From: PALSA-894 sp034669145
GTDB taxonomy: Bacteria; Pseudomonadota; Alphaproteobacteria; Rhizobiales; Xanthobacteraceae
NCBI GenBank assembly: GCA_034669145.1
Contig: JAXDNY010000053.1
Location: forward strand, 11,096-75,095
Length of the DNA: 64,000 bases
Reading direction: 5' to 3'
Shown here: piece after piece, positions 9,393 to 18,063 of the stretch
Layout of the letters: every line of letters starts with the position of its first letter
How positions within the stretch are numbered: the stretch's first letter is position 1
Notes under the pieces: generated by a model
What the model saw: the letters and a program-made list of their open reading frames with translations, nothing else
The model's database searches: none
Told to the model about the DNA's origin: nothing
Position numbers and translations under genes: made by a program

Positions 9393-10271
9393 ATGCCGCA
9401 TCTGACGACCGACGACGGAGTGAATCTCTATTACGAGGAGACCGGCAAAGGCATTCCGATCGTCTTCATCCACGAGTTCGCCGGCGACTATCGCTCGTGG
9501 GAGCAACAAGTGCGCTACTTCGCGCGCTACTACCGCTGCATCGCGGTGAATGCGCGCGGCTATCCGCCCTCCGATGTTCCGAAGGACGGCGAGAAATATT
9601 CGCAGGATCGCGCGCGTGACGACATCCGCGCGGTGCTCGATGCACTGAAGATCGACAAGGCTCACATCGTCGGCCTGTCGATGGGCGGCTTCGCGACCTT
9701 GCATTTTGGGTTCACGTATCCGGATCGCGCGCGGTCATTGGTGATCGCCGGCTGCGGCTACGGTGCGGCGCCCGACAAGCGCGCGCAGTTCGCCGAAGAG
9801 GCGGAGGCGTCGGCCAAGCGCTTCGAGGACCTGACGATGGCGAAGGCGGCCGAGGCCTATGCACTCGGGCCGACACGCGTGCAGCACCAGAACCGCGACC
9901 CGCGCGGCTGGCGCGAATTCGCGGATCAATTCGCCGAGCATTCGACCGAGGGTGCGGTGCGGACCATGCGCGGCGTGCAGAAGCGGCGGCCCTCGCTGTT
10001 CGAATTGGTCGACAAGATGAAAGCCATCACGGCGCCGACGCTGATCATGACCGGCGACGAGGATTGGCCGTGTCTCGAGCCCGGCATCCTGATGAAGAAA
10101 AACATCTCGACCGCCGCGCTGGTCGTGATGCCGAATGCCGGCCACAACATCAATCTGGAGGACCCGGCGGCGTTCAACGCGCACCTCGCGGAGCTGTTCG
10201 CGGCGGCCGATGCCGGCACCTGGCCGGTGCGCGACCCGCGCGCGATGGCGGGATCGATATTGGGGAAGTAA
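9393..10271 (+). CDS. Alpha/beta hydrolase
   Basis: This 292-residue alpha/beta hydrolase has nucleophile elbow GLSMGG (Ser96), the strand FIHEFAGDYRSW carrying the oxyanion loop, a likely acid in TGDEDWPCLEPG and the catalytic histidine in GHNINLEDP. It fits esterases, lactonases or C-C bond hydrolases of ring-cleavage type. It closes the plus-strand catabolic set that starts with the CoA-transferase. The next gene is convergent, and the space between them holds an inverted pair of palindromic repeats that may end transcription. The substrate is unknown. Confidence 0.9.
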   Translation: MPHLTTDDGVNLYYEETGKGIPIVFIHEFAGDYRSWEQQVRYFARYYRCIAVNARGYPPSDVPKDGEKYSQDRARDDIRAVLDALKIDKAHIVGLSMGGFATLHFGFTYPDRARSLVIAGCGYGAAPDKRAQFAEEAEASAKRFEDLTMAKAAEAYALGPTRVQHQNRDPRGWREFADQFAEHSTEGAVRTMRGVQKRRPSLFELVDKMKAITAPTLIMTGDEDWPCLEPGILMKKNISTAALVVMPNAGHNINLEDPAAFNAHLAELFAAADAGTWPVRDPRAMAGSILGK

Positions 10272-10280
10272 ACTACAGAA

Positions 10281-10389
10281 CCTCATGGTGAGGAGCCGCG
10301 TGAAGCGCGGCGTCTCGAACCATGGCCGCGAGCGCAGAGTGTTGGGCCATCCTTCGAGACAGCCGCTACGCGGCTTCCTCAGGATGAGG
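10281..10389. repeat. Inverted pair of dispersed palindromic repeats
   Basis: Two roughly 46-base copies lie head to head: 10281-10327, starting CCTCATGGTGAGGAGCCGCG, and 10345-10389, ending CTTCCTCAGGATGAGG. The second copy is the reverse complement of the first with a few changes. Each copy holds its own smaller hairpin. Sequences of this CCTCATcCTGAGGAGC type are abundant between genes in Bradyrhizobium and Rhodopseudomonas relatives. The pair fills the space between two convergent genes and could fold into a long hairpin acting as a bidirectional terminator. Confidence 0.88.
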
Positions 10390-10396
10390 GCCGTAG

Positions 10397-11164
10397 TCAG
10401 ATCGCGTTATATCCGCCGTCGACCAGCATGTCCGAGCCGGTCATGAAGCTCGAGGCGTCGCTTGCAAGAAACACCGCGGCTGCGGCGATCTCATCGGGCT
10501 GGCCGAGCCGTCCCAGCAGATGCTTGGGGCCGGAAATGCGCCGGGCGGTCTCCATGTCGCCGAAGCGCTTTACCAGCCGTTCGGTCTCGACCGCGCCGGG
10601 AGAGAGCGTGTTGACCCGCACCTTCTGGGCTGCGTGGTCCGTCGCCATCGCCTTCGCGAGCTGGATCAGCGCGCCCTTGCTGGTGCAATAGGCCGCGCGG
10701 GCGGGCGCCGCGACGCTGCCGAGCTGCGACGCGATATGGATGATGCTTCCCCCGCCCGCCGCGATCATGGACGGCAGCAGCGCGCGGCTCATCAGGAATG
10801 CGCCGCCGACATTGACCGCCATCACGCGGTTCCAGTCGGCGAGCGAAAGATCGAGCACGGTGCCGTTCGGATCGTGCCCGGCGGCGCCGTTGAGCAGCAC
10901 GTGCACGGCCTTGAACTCGGCGAGCACTTTTTCCGCGGCGGCCGTCACGTCGGATTCGCTGCCGACATCGCATGGGATGCCGATGCCGCGCCGGCCCATC
11001 TTCTCGACCTCGCGGCTGATCGCCTCGGCGGCGGCACCGTCAAGGTCGACGCAGGCCACGTTTGCGCCCGCGCGCGCAAACGCGAGTGCGACGGCGCGCC
11101 CGATCCCGGCGCCCGCACCGGTGACCACCGCGTTCTTGCCACGCAATGAATAAAGGTCGTCCAT
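10397..11164 (-). CDS. Short-chain dehydrogenase/reductase (classical)
   Basis: This 255-residue classical SDR has cofactor loop TGAGAGIG, a D-V cofactor-side acid in ACVDLDG, HVLLNGAAG in place of the NNAG motif, the catalytic serine in IASQLGS and an intact YCTSK (Tyr and Lys). The C-terminal MTGSDMLVDGGYN is the usual ending. The Asp at the end of the second strand favours NAD over NADP. It begins one base after the LivF stop and is the last gene of the Liv-type transporter operon. It may oxidise a compound imported by that transporter, an inference from position. Confidence 0.93.
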   Translation of the reverse strand: MDDLYSLRGKNAVVTGAGAGIGRAVALAFARAGANVACVDLDGAAAEAISREVEKMGRRGIGIPCDVGSESDVTAAAEKVLAEFKAVHVLLNGAAGHDPNGTVLDLSLADWNRVMAVNVGGAFLMSRALLPSMIAAGGGSIIHIASQLGSVAAPARAAYCTSKGALIQLAKAMATDHAAQKVRVNTLSPGAVETERLVKRFGDMETARRISGPKHLLGRLGQPDEIAAAAVFLASDASSFMTGSDMLVDGGYNAI

Positions 11165-11165
11165 C

Positions 11166-11900
11166 TCACGTCTCCGCTCGCGCTGCGCGGCCTAGATAGG
11201 CCTCTCGCACGCGCGCATCCCTGGCGAGTTCGGCGCACGATCCGCTGATCATGATACTGCCGGTCTGCAGCACATAGCCGCGGCTCGCGGTCTCGAACGC
11301 ATAGCGCGCATTCTGCTCGACCAGCAGCACGCTGGTGCCGCTCTCGTTGATGGTGCGGATGGTGCGGAAGATGTCGCGCACGATAATCGGCGCGAGGCCG
11401 AGCGAGGGCTCGTCGAGGCAAAGCAGCTTCGGCTCCGACATCATGGCGCGTCCGAGTACCAGCATCTGCTGCTCACCGCCGGAGAGCGTGCCGGCGTTCT
11501 GGCCGCTGCGCTCGCGCAGGCGCGGAAACATCTCGAAAATCCGGTCGATCAAGCCACGGACCTTCGCGCCGTCCCGCCGGTACTTGAAGCCGCCAAGCTC
11601 CAGATTTTCGCGCACCGTGAGAAACGGAAAGACGTGCCGCCCTTCCGGCACCAGTGCGATGCCGAGAGCCGTGCGCTCATGCGCCGGCAGCCGCGTGATG
11701 TTGTTCCCACGAAACCGGATCGAGCCCGCGCGCGGCGTCAGCAGGCCTGCGATCGCGCGCAGCGTGGTCGACTTGCCGGCGCCGTTTGCGCCGATCAGCG
11801 CAACGATCTCGCCTTCATTGATCTCGATGGAGATATTCCGGCAGACCGCGAGCTCGCCATATGCGAGTTCAAGGCCATCGGCGGCAAGGAGCGCGCTCAC
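11166..11900 (-). CDS. livF: Branched-chain amino acid-type ABC transporter ATPase LivF
   Basis: This 244-residue cytoplasmic ATPase carries Walker A GANGAGKST (about residues 37-45), the signature LSGGEQQ, Walker B LLCLDEPSLGL and the switch histidine region replaced by LLVEQNARYAFE, typical of LivF. It pairs with the LivG ATPase, whose gene overlaps its start by four bases. Together they power the LivH/LivM channel. The operon order receptor-livH-livM-livG-livF-dehydrogenase fits the hydrophobic amino acid uptake family, which also takes up aromatic acids, amides and urea. The true substrate is not known. Confidence 0.95.
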   Translation of the reverse strand: MSALLAADGLELAYGELAVCRNISIEINEGEIVALIGANGAGKSTTLRAIAGLLTPRAGSIRFRGNNITRLPAHERTALGIALVPEGRHVFPFLTVRENLELGGFKYRRDGAKVRGLIDRIFEMFPRLRERSGQNAGTLSGGEQQMLVLGRAMMSEPKLLCLDEPSLGLAPIIVRDIFRTIRTINESGTSVLLVEQNARYAFETASRGYVLQTGSIMISGSCAELARDARVREAYLGRAARAET

Positions 11901-12664
11901 ATCAGCTCTCCGCCGAGATAGGCCGAGACGACTGCGGCATTCTTCTGCACGTCCGCCGGCACGCCCTCGAACAGATGCTGACCGTAGTCCATCACCAGGA
12001 CACGGTCGGCGACATTCATCACCAGTTCCATGTTGTGTTCGACGACGACGACGGTGACGCCCCTGCGCCGCATGGTCAGGATGCGGTCGAGCAGGCTGTC
12101 GACCTCCGAGGCATTCAGTCCCGCGGCGGGCTCGTCGATCAGCAACAGGCGCGGCTTGGTCGCGAGTGCGCGCGCGAACTCGAGCAGCCTCTGTTCGCCA
12201 TAGGAGAGCGAGGCCGCAACCGTGTCCCGCCGGCAGCTAAGCCCGACGAAACTCAAGAGCTCCATGGCGTCGGCGCGGCAGCGTGCGTGATCGCGCCGGA
12301 ATGCCGCGCCGTGAATCAGGTACTGCCAGGCGGGGATATCATGATGGGTGTGGAAACCCGCCACCACGTTGTCGAGGACGGAAAGCTGCTTGAACAACCG
12401 GATCTTCTGGAACGTGCGCGCAATACCGAGCCGAACGCGGCGATGCGCGGGCAGGCCGGAGAGGTCAGTGCCGTTGAACATCAGCGTACCCGCATCCGGC
12501 TGGTAGACGCCGCTCATCAGGTTGAGAAGTGTCGATTTACCAGCGCCATTCGGACCGATGATCGCAAACACCGCGCCGTCCGGAATCTCGAACGAGATGT
12601 CGCGCACGGCGCGCACGCCGCCGAAGCTCTTGTGCAGGCCGGTCGCGCGAAACAGCGCGCTCAT
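11897..12664 (-). CDS. livG: Branched-chain amino acid-type ABC transporter ATPase LivG
   Basis: The protein has 255 residues from ATG MSALFRATGLHKSFGG. Translation can be read further upstream, but that part is the antisense of livM. It has Walker A GPNGAGKST, signature ASLSYGEQRLLEFARAL, Walker B LLLIDEPAAGLN, and the LivG-type tail VVVVEHNMELVMNVADRVLVMD followed by a short C-terminal domain. Its start overlaps the livM stop (ATGA) and its end overlaps livF. It forms the second ATPase of the Liv-type importer. Confidence 0.95.
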   Translation of the reverse strand: MSALFRATGLHKSFGGVRAVRDISFEIPDGAVFAIIGPNGAGKSTLLNLMSGVYQPDAGTLMFNGTDLSGLPAHRRVRLGIARTFQKIRLFKQLSVLDNVVAGFHTHHDIPAWQYLIHGAAFRRDHARCRADAMELLSFVGLSCRRDTVAASLSYGEQRLLEFARALATKPRLLLIDEPAAGLNASEVDSLLDRILTMRRRGVTVVVVEHNMELVMNVADRVLVMDYGQHLFEGVPADVQKNAAVVSAYLGGELM

Positions 12665-13668
12665 GGCGCGGTTCCGCGCAAAACGAGTTTTGCGCGGACG
12701 AGCCGCGCCGCCTGCACCAGCCCGCCCGGCATGAACAGCACGACCAGCGTGAGGGCGAGGCCATAGACAACCAGCCGCAGGTCGCCGACGTCGCGCAGCA
12801 GCTCGGGCAGCAGCGTCAACAGGATCGCGCCCCACACCGGGCCGATCAACGTGCCCATGCCGCCGACGATGACCATCGAGAGAATCGTGAAGGACTCGGT
12901 GATGAAGAACGCGTCCGGCACCAGCGTGCCGACGAATGTCGCGTAGAAACATCCCGCGGCGCCCCCCACCGCCGCGCCGACGCCGAAGGCGAACACCTTC
13001 CATGCGGCGGCACTGATGCCGAGCGAGGCGGCCGAAATCTCGTCTTCGCGGATCGCGGTGAGCGTTTCGCCAATCGGCGAGCGCACCAGCTGATCGAGGA
13101 TGAAGTAGACCAGCAGCGTGAATCCGGCGACCAGATAGAACAGCGCGATCGGATTGCGGAAGTCGACCCGCGGCAAGCCCGGAATCGCGATCGCGGGCGG
13201 CGGCGGAATGGCGTAGATGCCGAGCGGCCCCTGCGTCAGGCCGATCCAGTTGAGCAGGATCTGATGGATGATGACTGCGAGGCCGAGCGAGGCGATCGCC
13301 AGATAGTGCCCGCGCAGCCGCACTGCGAACAGCGCGAGGATCATGCCGGCAAGGCCGGCGAACGCCACACCGGCGGCGAACGCTCCCCAGAACGGCACGC
13401 CGAGCTTGGTGATGAGCAGCGTCGAGACGTAGGCGCCAAGCCCGTAAAACGCCGACTGACCGAGATTGAGCTGCCCCGCGTAGCCGAGGATAAAGTCGAG
13501 GCCGAGCGCGAGCAGGACATTGATCGCGCACACCGTCAGGTTGGTGTGCCAATAGCTGCCGCCGAGCACGAGCGGCAGCACCGCAATGGCAAGCGCCGCG
13601 ACAAGAAAGGCGATGCGCCGCGACGATGTCCGGTACGCGGTTGCCGGCGGCGCGGCGGCGTCAGACAT
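12661..13668 (-). CDS. livM: Branched-chain amino acid-type ABC transporter permease LivM
   Basis: This 335-residue inner-membrane permease has about ten hydrophobic segments. Family signatures are LDFILGYAGQLNLGQSAFYGLGAY (split by helix packing), the cytoplasmic loop REDEISAASLGISAAAWKVFAFGVGA that meets the ATPases, and the MVIVGGMGTLIGPVWGA segment. The N-terminus overlaps the livH stop by eight bases and the C-terminus overlaps livG by four. It forms the membrane channel together with LivH. Confidence 0.95.
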   Translation of the reverse strand: MSDAAAPPATAYRTSSRRIAFLVAALAIAVLPLVLGGSYWHTNLTVCAINVLLALGLDFILGYAGQLNLGQSAFYGLGAYVSTLLITKLGVPFWGAFAAGVAFAGLAGMILALFAVRLRGHYLAIASLGLAVIIHQILLNWIGLTQGPLGIYAIPPPPAIAIPGLPRVDFRNPIALFYLVAGFTLLVYFILDQLVRSPIGETLTAIREDEISAASLGISAAAWKVFAFGVGAAVGGAAGCFYATFVGTLVPDAFFITESFTILSMVIVGGMGTLIGPVWGAILLTLLPELLRDVGDLRLVVYGLALTLVVLFMPGGLVQAARLVRAKLVLRGTAP

Positions 13669-14545
13669 TCTCTTCGCGCCTTTCGGAGATCAGTCCGGTC
13701 GGGCGGAATGCCAGCATCAGCAACAGCAGGCCGAACACCACGATGTCGATCAAGCCCGGGTCGAGATACTGCGTGGTGAAGCTTTCGATCAGGCCGACCA
13801 GCAGCCCCGCGAGGATCGTTCCCTCGACATTGCCGAACCCGCCGATGATGACGATCGCGAAAGCCTTCACGATCACGCTCGTGCCGGCGAACGGCGTGAG
13901 CACCAGCACCGGCGCCAGCATCGCGCCCGCCATTCCGGCAAGCGCGGAGGAAATCACGATCGTGAGCATGATGAGGGTGCCCGGGTTGATCCCCATCAGC
14001 CCCGCCGTCTCGCGATCCTGCGCGACTGCGCGCAGCGCCTTGCCGAGAAACGTGAACTTCATGAACGCGTAGAGCAGCGCGATCGTCGCGATCGACACCG
14101 CGATGATGATGATGCTTTGGGCGGTGAAGAAGGTGCCCGCGACGCGGAAGACCTGCTGGCTGTAGGGCGTCTCGAACGCATAAGGCACCGGCCCGAAAAG
14201 GCTCAGCATTGCGTTCTGCATCATCACCGACACGCCGATGGTGGCGATCAGCGGCAACAACTCGCTGCCCTTGTGCCGCAGCGGCGCGAAGATCGACACA
14301 TTGATCAGCCAGCCGAGCACGGCACCGACGATGAGCGCGACGCCGATGCTCGCCAGATAGCTGCCGCCGAAGAGATGCATGAAGAAGTAGGCGGCGAACG
14401 CCCCGAGCGTGACAAAGTCCGCGTGCGCGAAGTTGATCTGCACCAGCACGCCATAGATCAGCGTGAGGCCGAGAGCGACCAGCACATACAGGCTTCCCAG
14501 AACGATGCCGTTGATCGCCTGCTGCGCGACGATCGTCGCCGTCAC
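13661..14545 (-). CDS. livH: Branched-chain amino acid-type ABC transporter permease LivH
   Basis: This 294-residue permease starts at GTG, five bases after the receptor gene's stop. It has the LivH hallmarks: QQAINGIVLGSLYVLVALGL at the N-terminus, FAHADFVTLGAF, the ATPase-contacting loop KALRAVAQDRETAGLMGINP, and FVIVIIGGFGNVEGTI-like glycine-rich segment near residue 215. Eight or so transmembrane helices are visible. The close spacing and the GTG start suggest translational coupling to the receptor gene. Confidence 0.95.
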   Translation of the reverse strand: MTATIVAQQAINGIVLGSLYVLVALGLTLIYGVLVQINFAHADFVTLGAFAAYFFMHLFGGSYLASIGVALIVGAVLGWLINVSIFAPLRHKGSELLPLIATIGVSVMMQNAMLSLFGPVPYAFETPYSQQVFRVAGTFFTAQSIIIIAVSIATIALLYAFMKFTFLGKALRAVAQDRETAGLMGINPGTLIMLTIVISSALAGMAGAMLAPVLVLTPFAGTSVIVKAFAIVIIGGFGNVEGTILAGLLVGLIESFTTQYLDPGLIDIVVFGLLLLMLAFRPTGLISERREENV

Positions 14546-14549
14546 CGGC

Positions 14550-15710
14550 CTAGTTCCACTTCAGCGCATTCCAGGACAGGTCCGGCTTGGTCTCCATGTA
14601 GTGGATCGTGTCCATCTTGATGTTCTGGTTCGTCTTGTCGAACTCGACGCTGCCGGTCACGCCTTTGAAGTCCTTGGTCGCCGCGAGCGTGTCGCGGATC
14701 GACTGCGCGTCGGTGGCTCCGCGCTTCACGACGTCGGCGATCAGCATGATCTGGTCGTAGGCGTGGGCATGGAGGTGCGTCGGATCGGCGTTGAACTTCG
14801 CCTTGAATGCGGCGACGAAGTCTTTCACCATGTCACGCTGGTCGGTCGGATCGAACTGCACGATGCGCACATAGCCGGTCGCAGCCTTCCCGGCCTTCTG
14901 CTCGAAGCCGAACGGAAGCCAGATGGTACCGAGCTGGATCGCCGGACCGCCGCCACCCTTCACCACGCCGGCCTGCGCCAGCGCTTGCGTGATCTTGAGG
15001 CCCTGTCCTTCCAGCGTGTAGGTCGGGATGACGTCGACCTTGCCGAGGCCCGCGACACGCGTCGCAATGGAGGTGAAATCGTTGATGTCGCGGCCGAAGC
15101 CGATCTCGGCCACGACCTTGCCGCCGAGCTTCTCGAACGTGTCCTTGAACACCTTGGCGTTGCCGATGCCGGCGTTAGTGGTTTCGTTGAGCAGCACCGC
15201 GGTGCGCGCGTTGAGCTTGTTGTAGGCCTGCGTGGCGATGTCGACGCCCTGCATCACCTCGTTCGGCATGATGCGGAAGGTGTAAGGGTTGCCCGGATCG
15301 GTGATCTTGAGCGCCGAAGAGCCGGCGTTGAGCAGCGGGATTTTGGCCTGCTCGACGATCGGCATGATCGCGAGCGTCGCGTCGGAGCATTCCTCGCCGA
15401 TGATGATGTCGGGCTTGTATTGGTCGATCAGGCGTTTCGCGGCCTGCGAGGCGGGCAGGGGGCTGCAGGCGGAGTCTTCATATTGAACGGCGAACTTGTA
15501 GCCGTTGACGCCGGACTTGTTGAGCTGTTCGAGTGCAAGCTCGACACCCTGCTTGTCCTGCGCCCCGAAATAGGCGCCGGGTCCGGACATCGGCAGCAGC
15601 CCGCCGATCTTGATCGTCTTGTCCTGCGCTTGCGCGCTGCCGATCGAAGCGGTCGCACTCAATCCAATCGCGATAGTCGCGGCCAACAGAGTACCGGCTT
15701 GCGTGCGCAT
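14550..15710 (-). CDS. Periplasmic solute receptor of the Liv-type ABC transporter
   Basis: The protein is 386 residues from the ATG (MRTQAGTLLAATIAIG). A GGAGGG ribosome site lies 6 bases upstream, which decides this start over an in-frame codon 39 bases earlier. A signal peptide ends near AQAQ (about residue 28). The mature part is a LivK-like Peripla_BP_6 fold with IKIGGLLPMSGPGAYFG at its N-terminus and the TYTLEGQG and YDQIMLIAD segments. It heads the livHMGF-dehydrogenase operon. The ligand could be an amino acid, amide or aromatic acid. Confidence 0.93.
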   Translation of the reverse strand: MRTQAGTLLAATIAIGLSATASIGSAQAQDKTIKIGGLLPMSGPGAYFGAQDKQGVELALEQLNKSGVNGYKFAVQYEDSACSPLPASQAAKRLIDQYKPDIIIGEECSDATLAIMPIVEQAKIPLLNAGSSALKITDPGNPYTFRIMPNEVMQGVDIATQAYNKLNARTAVLLNETTNAGIGNAKVFKDTFEKLGGKVVAEIGFGRDINDFTSIATRVAGLGKVDVIPTYTLEGQGLKITQALAQAGVVKGGGGPAIQLGTIWLPFGFEQKAGKAATGYVRIVQFDPTDQRDMVKDFVAAFKAKFNADPTHLHAHAYDQIMLIADVVKRGATDAQSIRDTLAATKDFKGVTGSVEFDKTNQNIKMDTIHYMETKPDLSWNALKWN

Positions 15711-15810
15711 AGACCCTCCAGAGTTTGCCCGAACGGCAAAGCCTATCAACGAATGCGCTGCGCGTTCAATGACCGTCCGGCCGCAGGCGACGGTTACCCT
15801 TGGTTGCGGC

Positions 15811-17997
15811 TCAGAGGGCGTTCGAGCTGGCGCGGCGTTGCGCCGCCCGCCAGGCGCTCAGTTGGCGCAACAGCACCGGCAGCGACATGGCCAGACCGAC
15901 GAGTGTCGCAGTGCGGCTTGGCGAAATGACGAGAACCGAGGCAGCGCCGAGCCAGAGCCGCTCCCAGTTCGGCATGCGCGCGAGGCCATAGCCGGTCAGC
16001 GCCGCGGCGAGCATGACAACGCCGACAACGCAGCCACCTGTCGTCTCGAAGAACTCCGGCCAATTGAATCCCTTGGTCACGAGCAGCATCGAGGGCGAGT
16101 AAACGAAGACGAACGGCACCAGTGCCTTGGCGAGGCCGAGCCGGAACGCCGTGTTGCCGGTCTTGAACGGATCGGCGCCGGCCATGCTGGCGCCCGCGTA
16201 GGCCGCGAGCGCAACCGGCGGCGTGATGTCGGCAATGACGCCATAATAAAAGACGAAGAAGTGGGCCACCAGCGGCTGGACGCCGAGCATGGCGAGCGCG
16301 GGCGCGGCGACCGTGACCATGATGAGGTAGGTTGGCGTCGTCGGCACGCCGCAACCGAGCAGGATGCAAACGATCGCCGTCATCACGAGCGTGAAGAACA
16401 GCGTCATCCCTTTCACGTCAAACAGGCTCTCCGGCATGAAGCCGCCAAGCACCACGGACATATCACCCGCGGCGCCGGTGATGATGGTCGACAGCTTGAA
16501 GCCGACACCGGTCAGCGTGACGATGCCGATGATGATGCCGACGGTCGCGGCCGCGGCGCCGACGCTGATCGCGTATTTGGCGCCGACCACGAAGGCATCG
16601 AGGATGTCGAAGAGGCGGGCCTTGCCGCCGTCGTCTTTGAGGACATGCCATGCCGAGACCGCAATCGATGCCGCGATGATCGGACCAAGGCCTTCCCACT
16701 CGGTCAAAATCTGGAACCGAATGGCAAGCGCGATGGCCATGACGAATGCGACAGCCACGACGCGATTGCGATTCGTGAGGCCGAGCACGATGCAGCCGGT
16801 GATGCCCCAGAATGCTGCCAGATAAGGCGTGAAGTCGGAGAACAACACGAGCAGGAGCACGGCGAGCGGCATCGCGGTCGGCCAGTCGCGGCGGATGACC
16901 TCGCGCGCGACCGGCAGTTCGGACTTGGACAGGCCACGCAGGCCGTGCTTTTTCGCCTCGAAATGGATTTGGCAGAACACGCCGAAGAAATGCATGAACG
17001 CCGGCACGATCGCCGCCACGATAATCGTCTGATACGGAACCGCCAGATACTCCACCATCAGGAACGCGGCCGCGCCCATGATCGGCGGCGTGATCTGCCC
17101 GCCGGTCGCGGCTGCGGCTTCGACGGCGCCGGCGAAGTGCCGCGCATAGCCGATGCGGATCATTGCCGGAATGGTGAGCGAGCCGACCGTGACGGTGTTG
17201 GCGATCGATGAACCCGAGATCATGCCGAACAGCGCGGAGCCGAAGATGGAGACTTTGGCGGGGCCTCCGGAGAAGCGGCCGGTCAGCGCGGTTGCGAGAT
17301 CGATGAAGAAACGGCCGAGCCCGACGCGCGTCGCCAACACGCCGAACAGCACATAGTGGAACACGTAGGTCGCAACGACGCCGAGCGCGATGCCGTAGAT
17401 GCCCTGGCTTGTGAGATAGAGGTGATTGACGACGCTTTTCCAGCTATTGCCGGGATGCGCGAGAATTCCCGGCAACGAGCGGCCCCACAGCGCGTAGATC
17501 ATCAGGACGACCGCGATCACCGGCAGGGGCCAGCCGACGCTGCGGCGTGTCGCCTCCAGCAGCACCACGATCATCACGGTGCCCATCATCCAGTCGAGCG
17601 GGTCGGGATTGCCGACGCGGAACTGGAGATCGTGAAAGACGTAAGGAACGTAGAGGCTGGTGACGACAGCCGCGATACAGCAGAGCCAGTCGATGACGCT
17701 GATACCGAGCGGCGCCAACACACTGGCGTTGGGCGTCACGGCGTTGCCCTTCTGGTTCCAGGAGAAGACCAGGAAAATCAACCCGAGCACGCACGCGAGA
17801 TGAATGCCGCGATGCAGCGTCTCCGGCAGGAGTCCGAAGCCGGCCGTGTAGTAATGGAAGCACGAGAGACCGAACAGCGCGACCGCGACGATCCAGCCGG
17901 CCGAGGGCAGCAGCGGCCGGAAGCGCATCTCCGGATCGAGTTCGGCCTCGAGCTTCTGGATCTTTGCGTCGTCGGGCTCTGCGGCGATCGTCGTCAT
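15811..17997 (-). CDS. TRAP transporter fused permease (TAXI type)
   Basis: This 728-residue protein fuses the small four-helix (DctQ-like) and large (DctM-like) TRAP membrane subunits and has some 16-18 hydrophobic segments. The DctM core shows SGSSIANTVTVGSLTIPAMIR, TPPIMGAAAFLM and the repeat-like ADITPPVALAAYAGASMAG, which line the sodium- and substrate-binding sites. Such fusions partner TAXI receptors, and one is encoded 66 bases upstream on the same strand. Together they form a sodium-driven uptake system, often for glutamate, dicarboxylates or similar acids. No ATPase is needed. Confidence 0.94.
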   Translation of the reverse strand: MTTIAAEPDDAKIQKLEAELDPEMRFRPLLPSAGWIVAVALFGLSCFHYYTAGFGLLPETLHRGIHLACVLGLIFLVFSWNQKGNAVTPNASVLAPLGISVIDWLCCIAAVVTSLYVPYVFHDLQFRVGNPDPLDWMMGTVMIVVLLEATRRSVGWPLPVIAVVLMIYALWGRSLPGILAHPGNSWKSVVNHLYLTSQGIYGIALGVVATYVFHYVLFGVLATRVGLGRFFIDLATALTGRFSGGPAKVSIFGSALFGMISGSSIANTVTVGSLTIPAMIRIGYARHFAGAVEAAAATGGQITPPIMGAAAFLMVEYLAVPYQTIIVAAIVPAFMHFFGVFCQIHFEAKKHGLRGLSKSELPVAREVIRRDWPTAMPLAVLLLVLFSDFTPYLAAFWGITGCIVLGLTNRNRVVAVAFVMAIALAIRFQILTEWEGLGPIIAASIAVSAWHVLKDDGGKARLFDILDAFVVGAKYAISVGAAAATVGIIIGIVTLTGVGFKLSTIITGAAGDMSVVLGGFMPESLFDVKGMTLFFTLVMTAIVCILLGCGVPTTPTYLIMVTVAAPALAMLGVQPLVAHFFVFYYGVIADITPPVALAAYAGASMAGADPFKTGNTAFRLGLAKALVPFVFVYSPSMLLVTKGFNWPEFFETTGGCVVGVVMLAAALTGYGLARMPNWERLWLGAASVLVISPSRTATLVGLAMSLPVLLRQLSAWRAAQRRASSNAL

Positions 17998-18063
17998 GCG
18001 GTAACCGCCGGCCGAGCCGTGGACCGCATGACGCGCTGTCTCCCCCTCAAGAGCATGTGCCCG

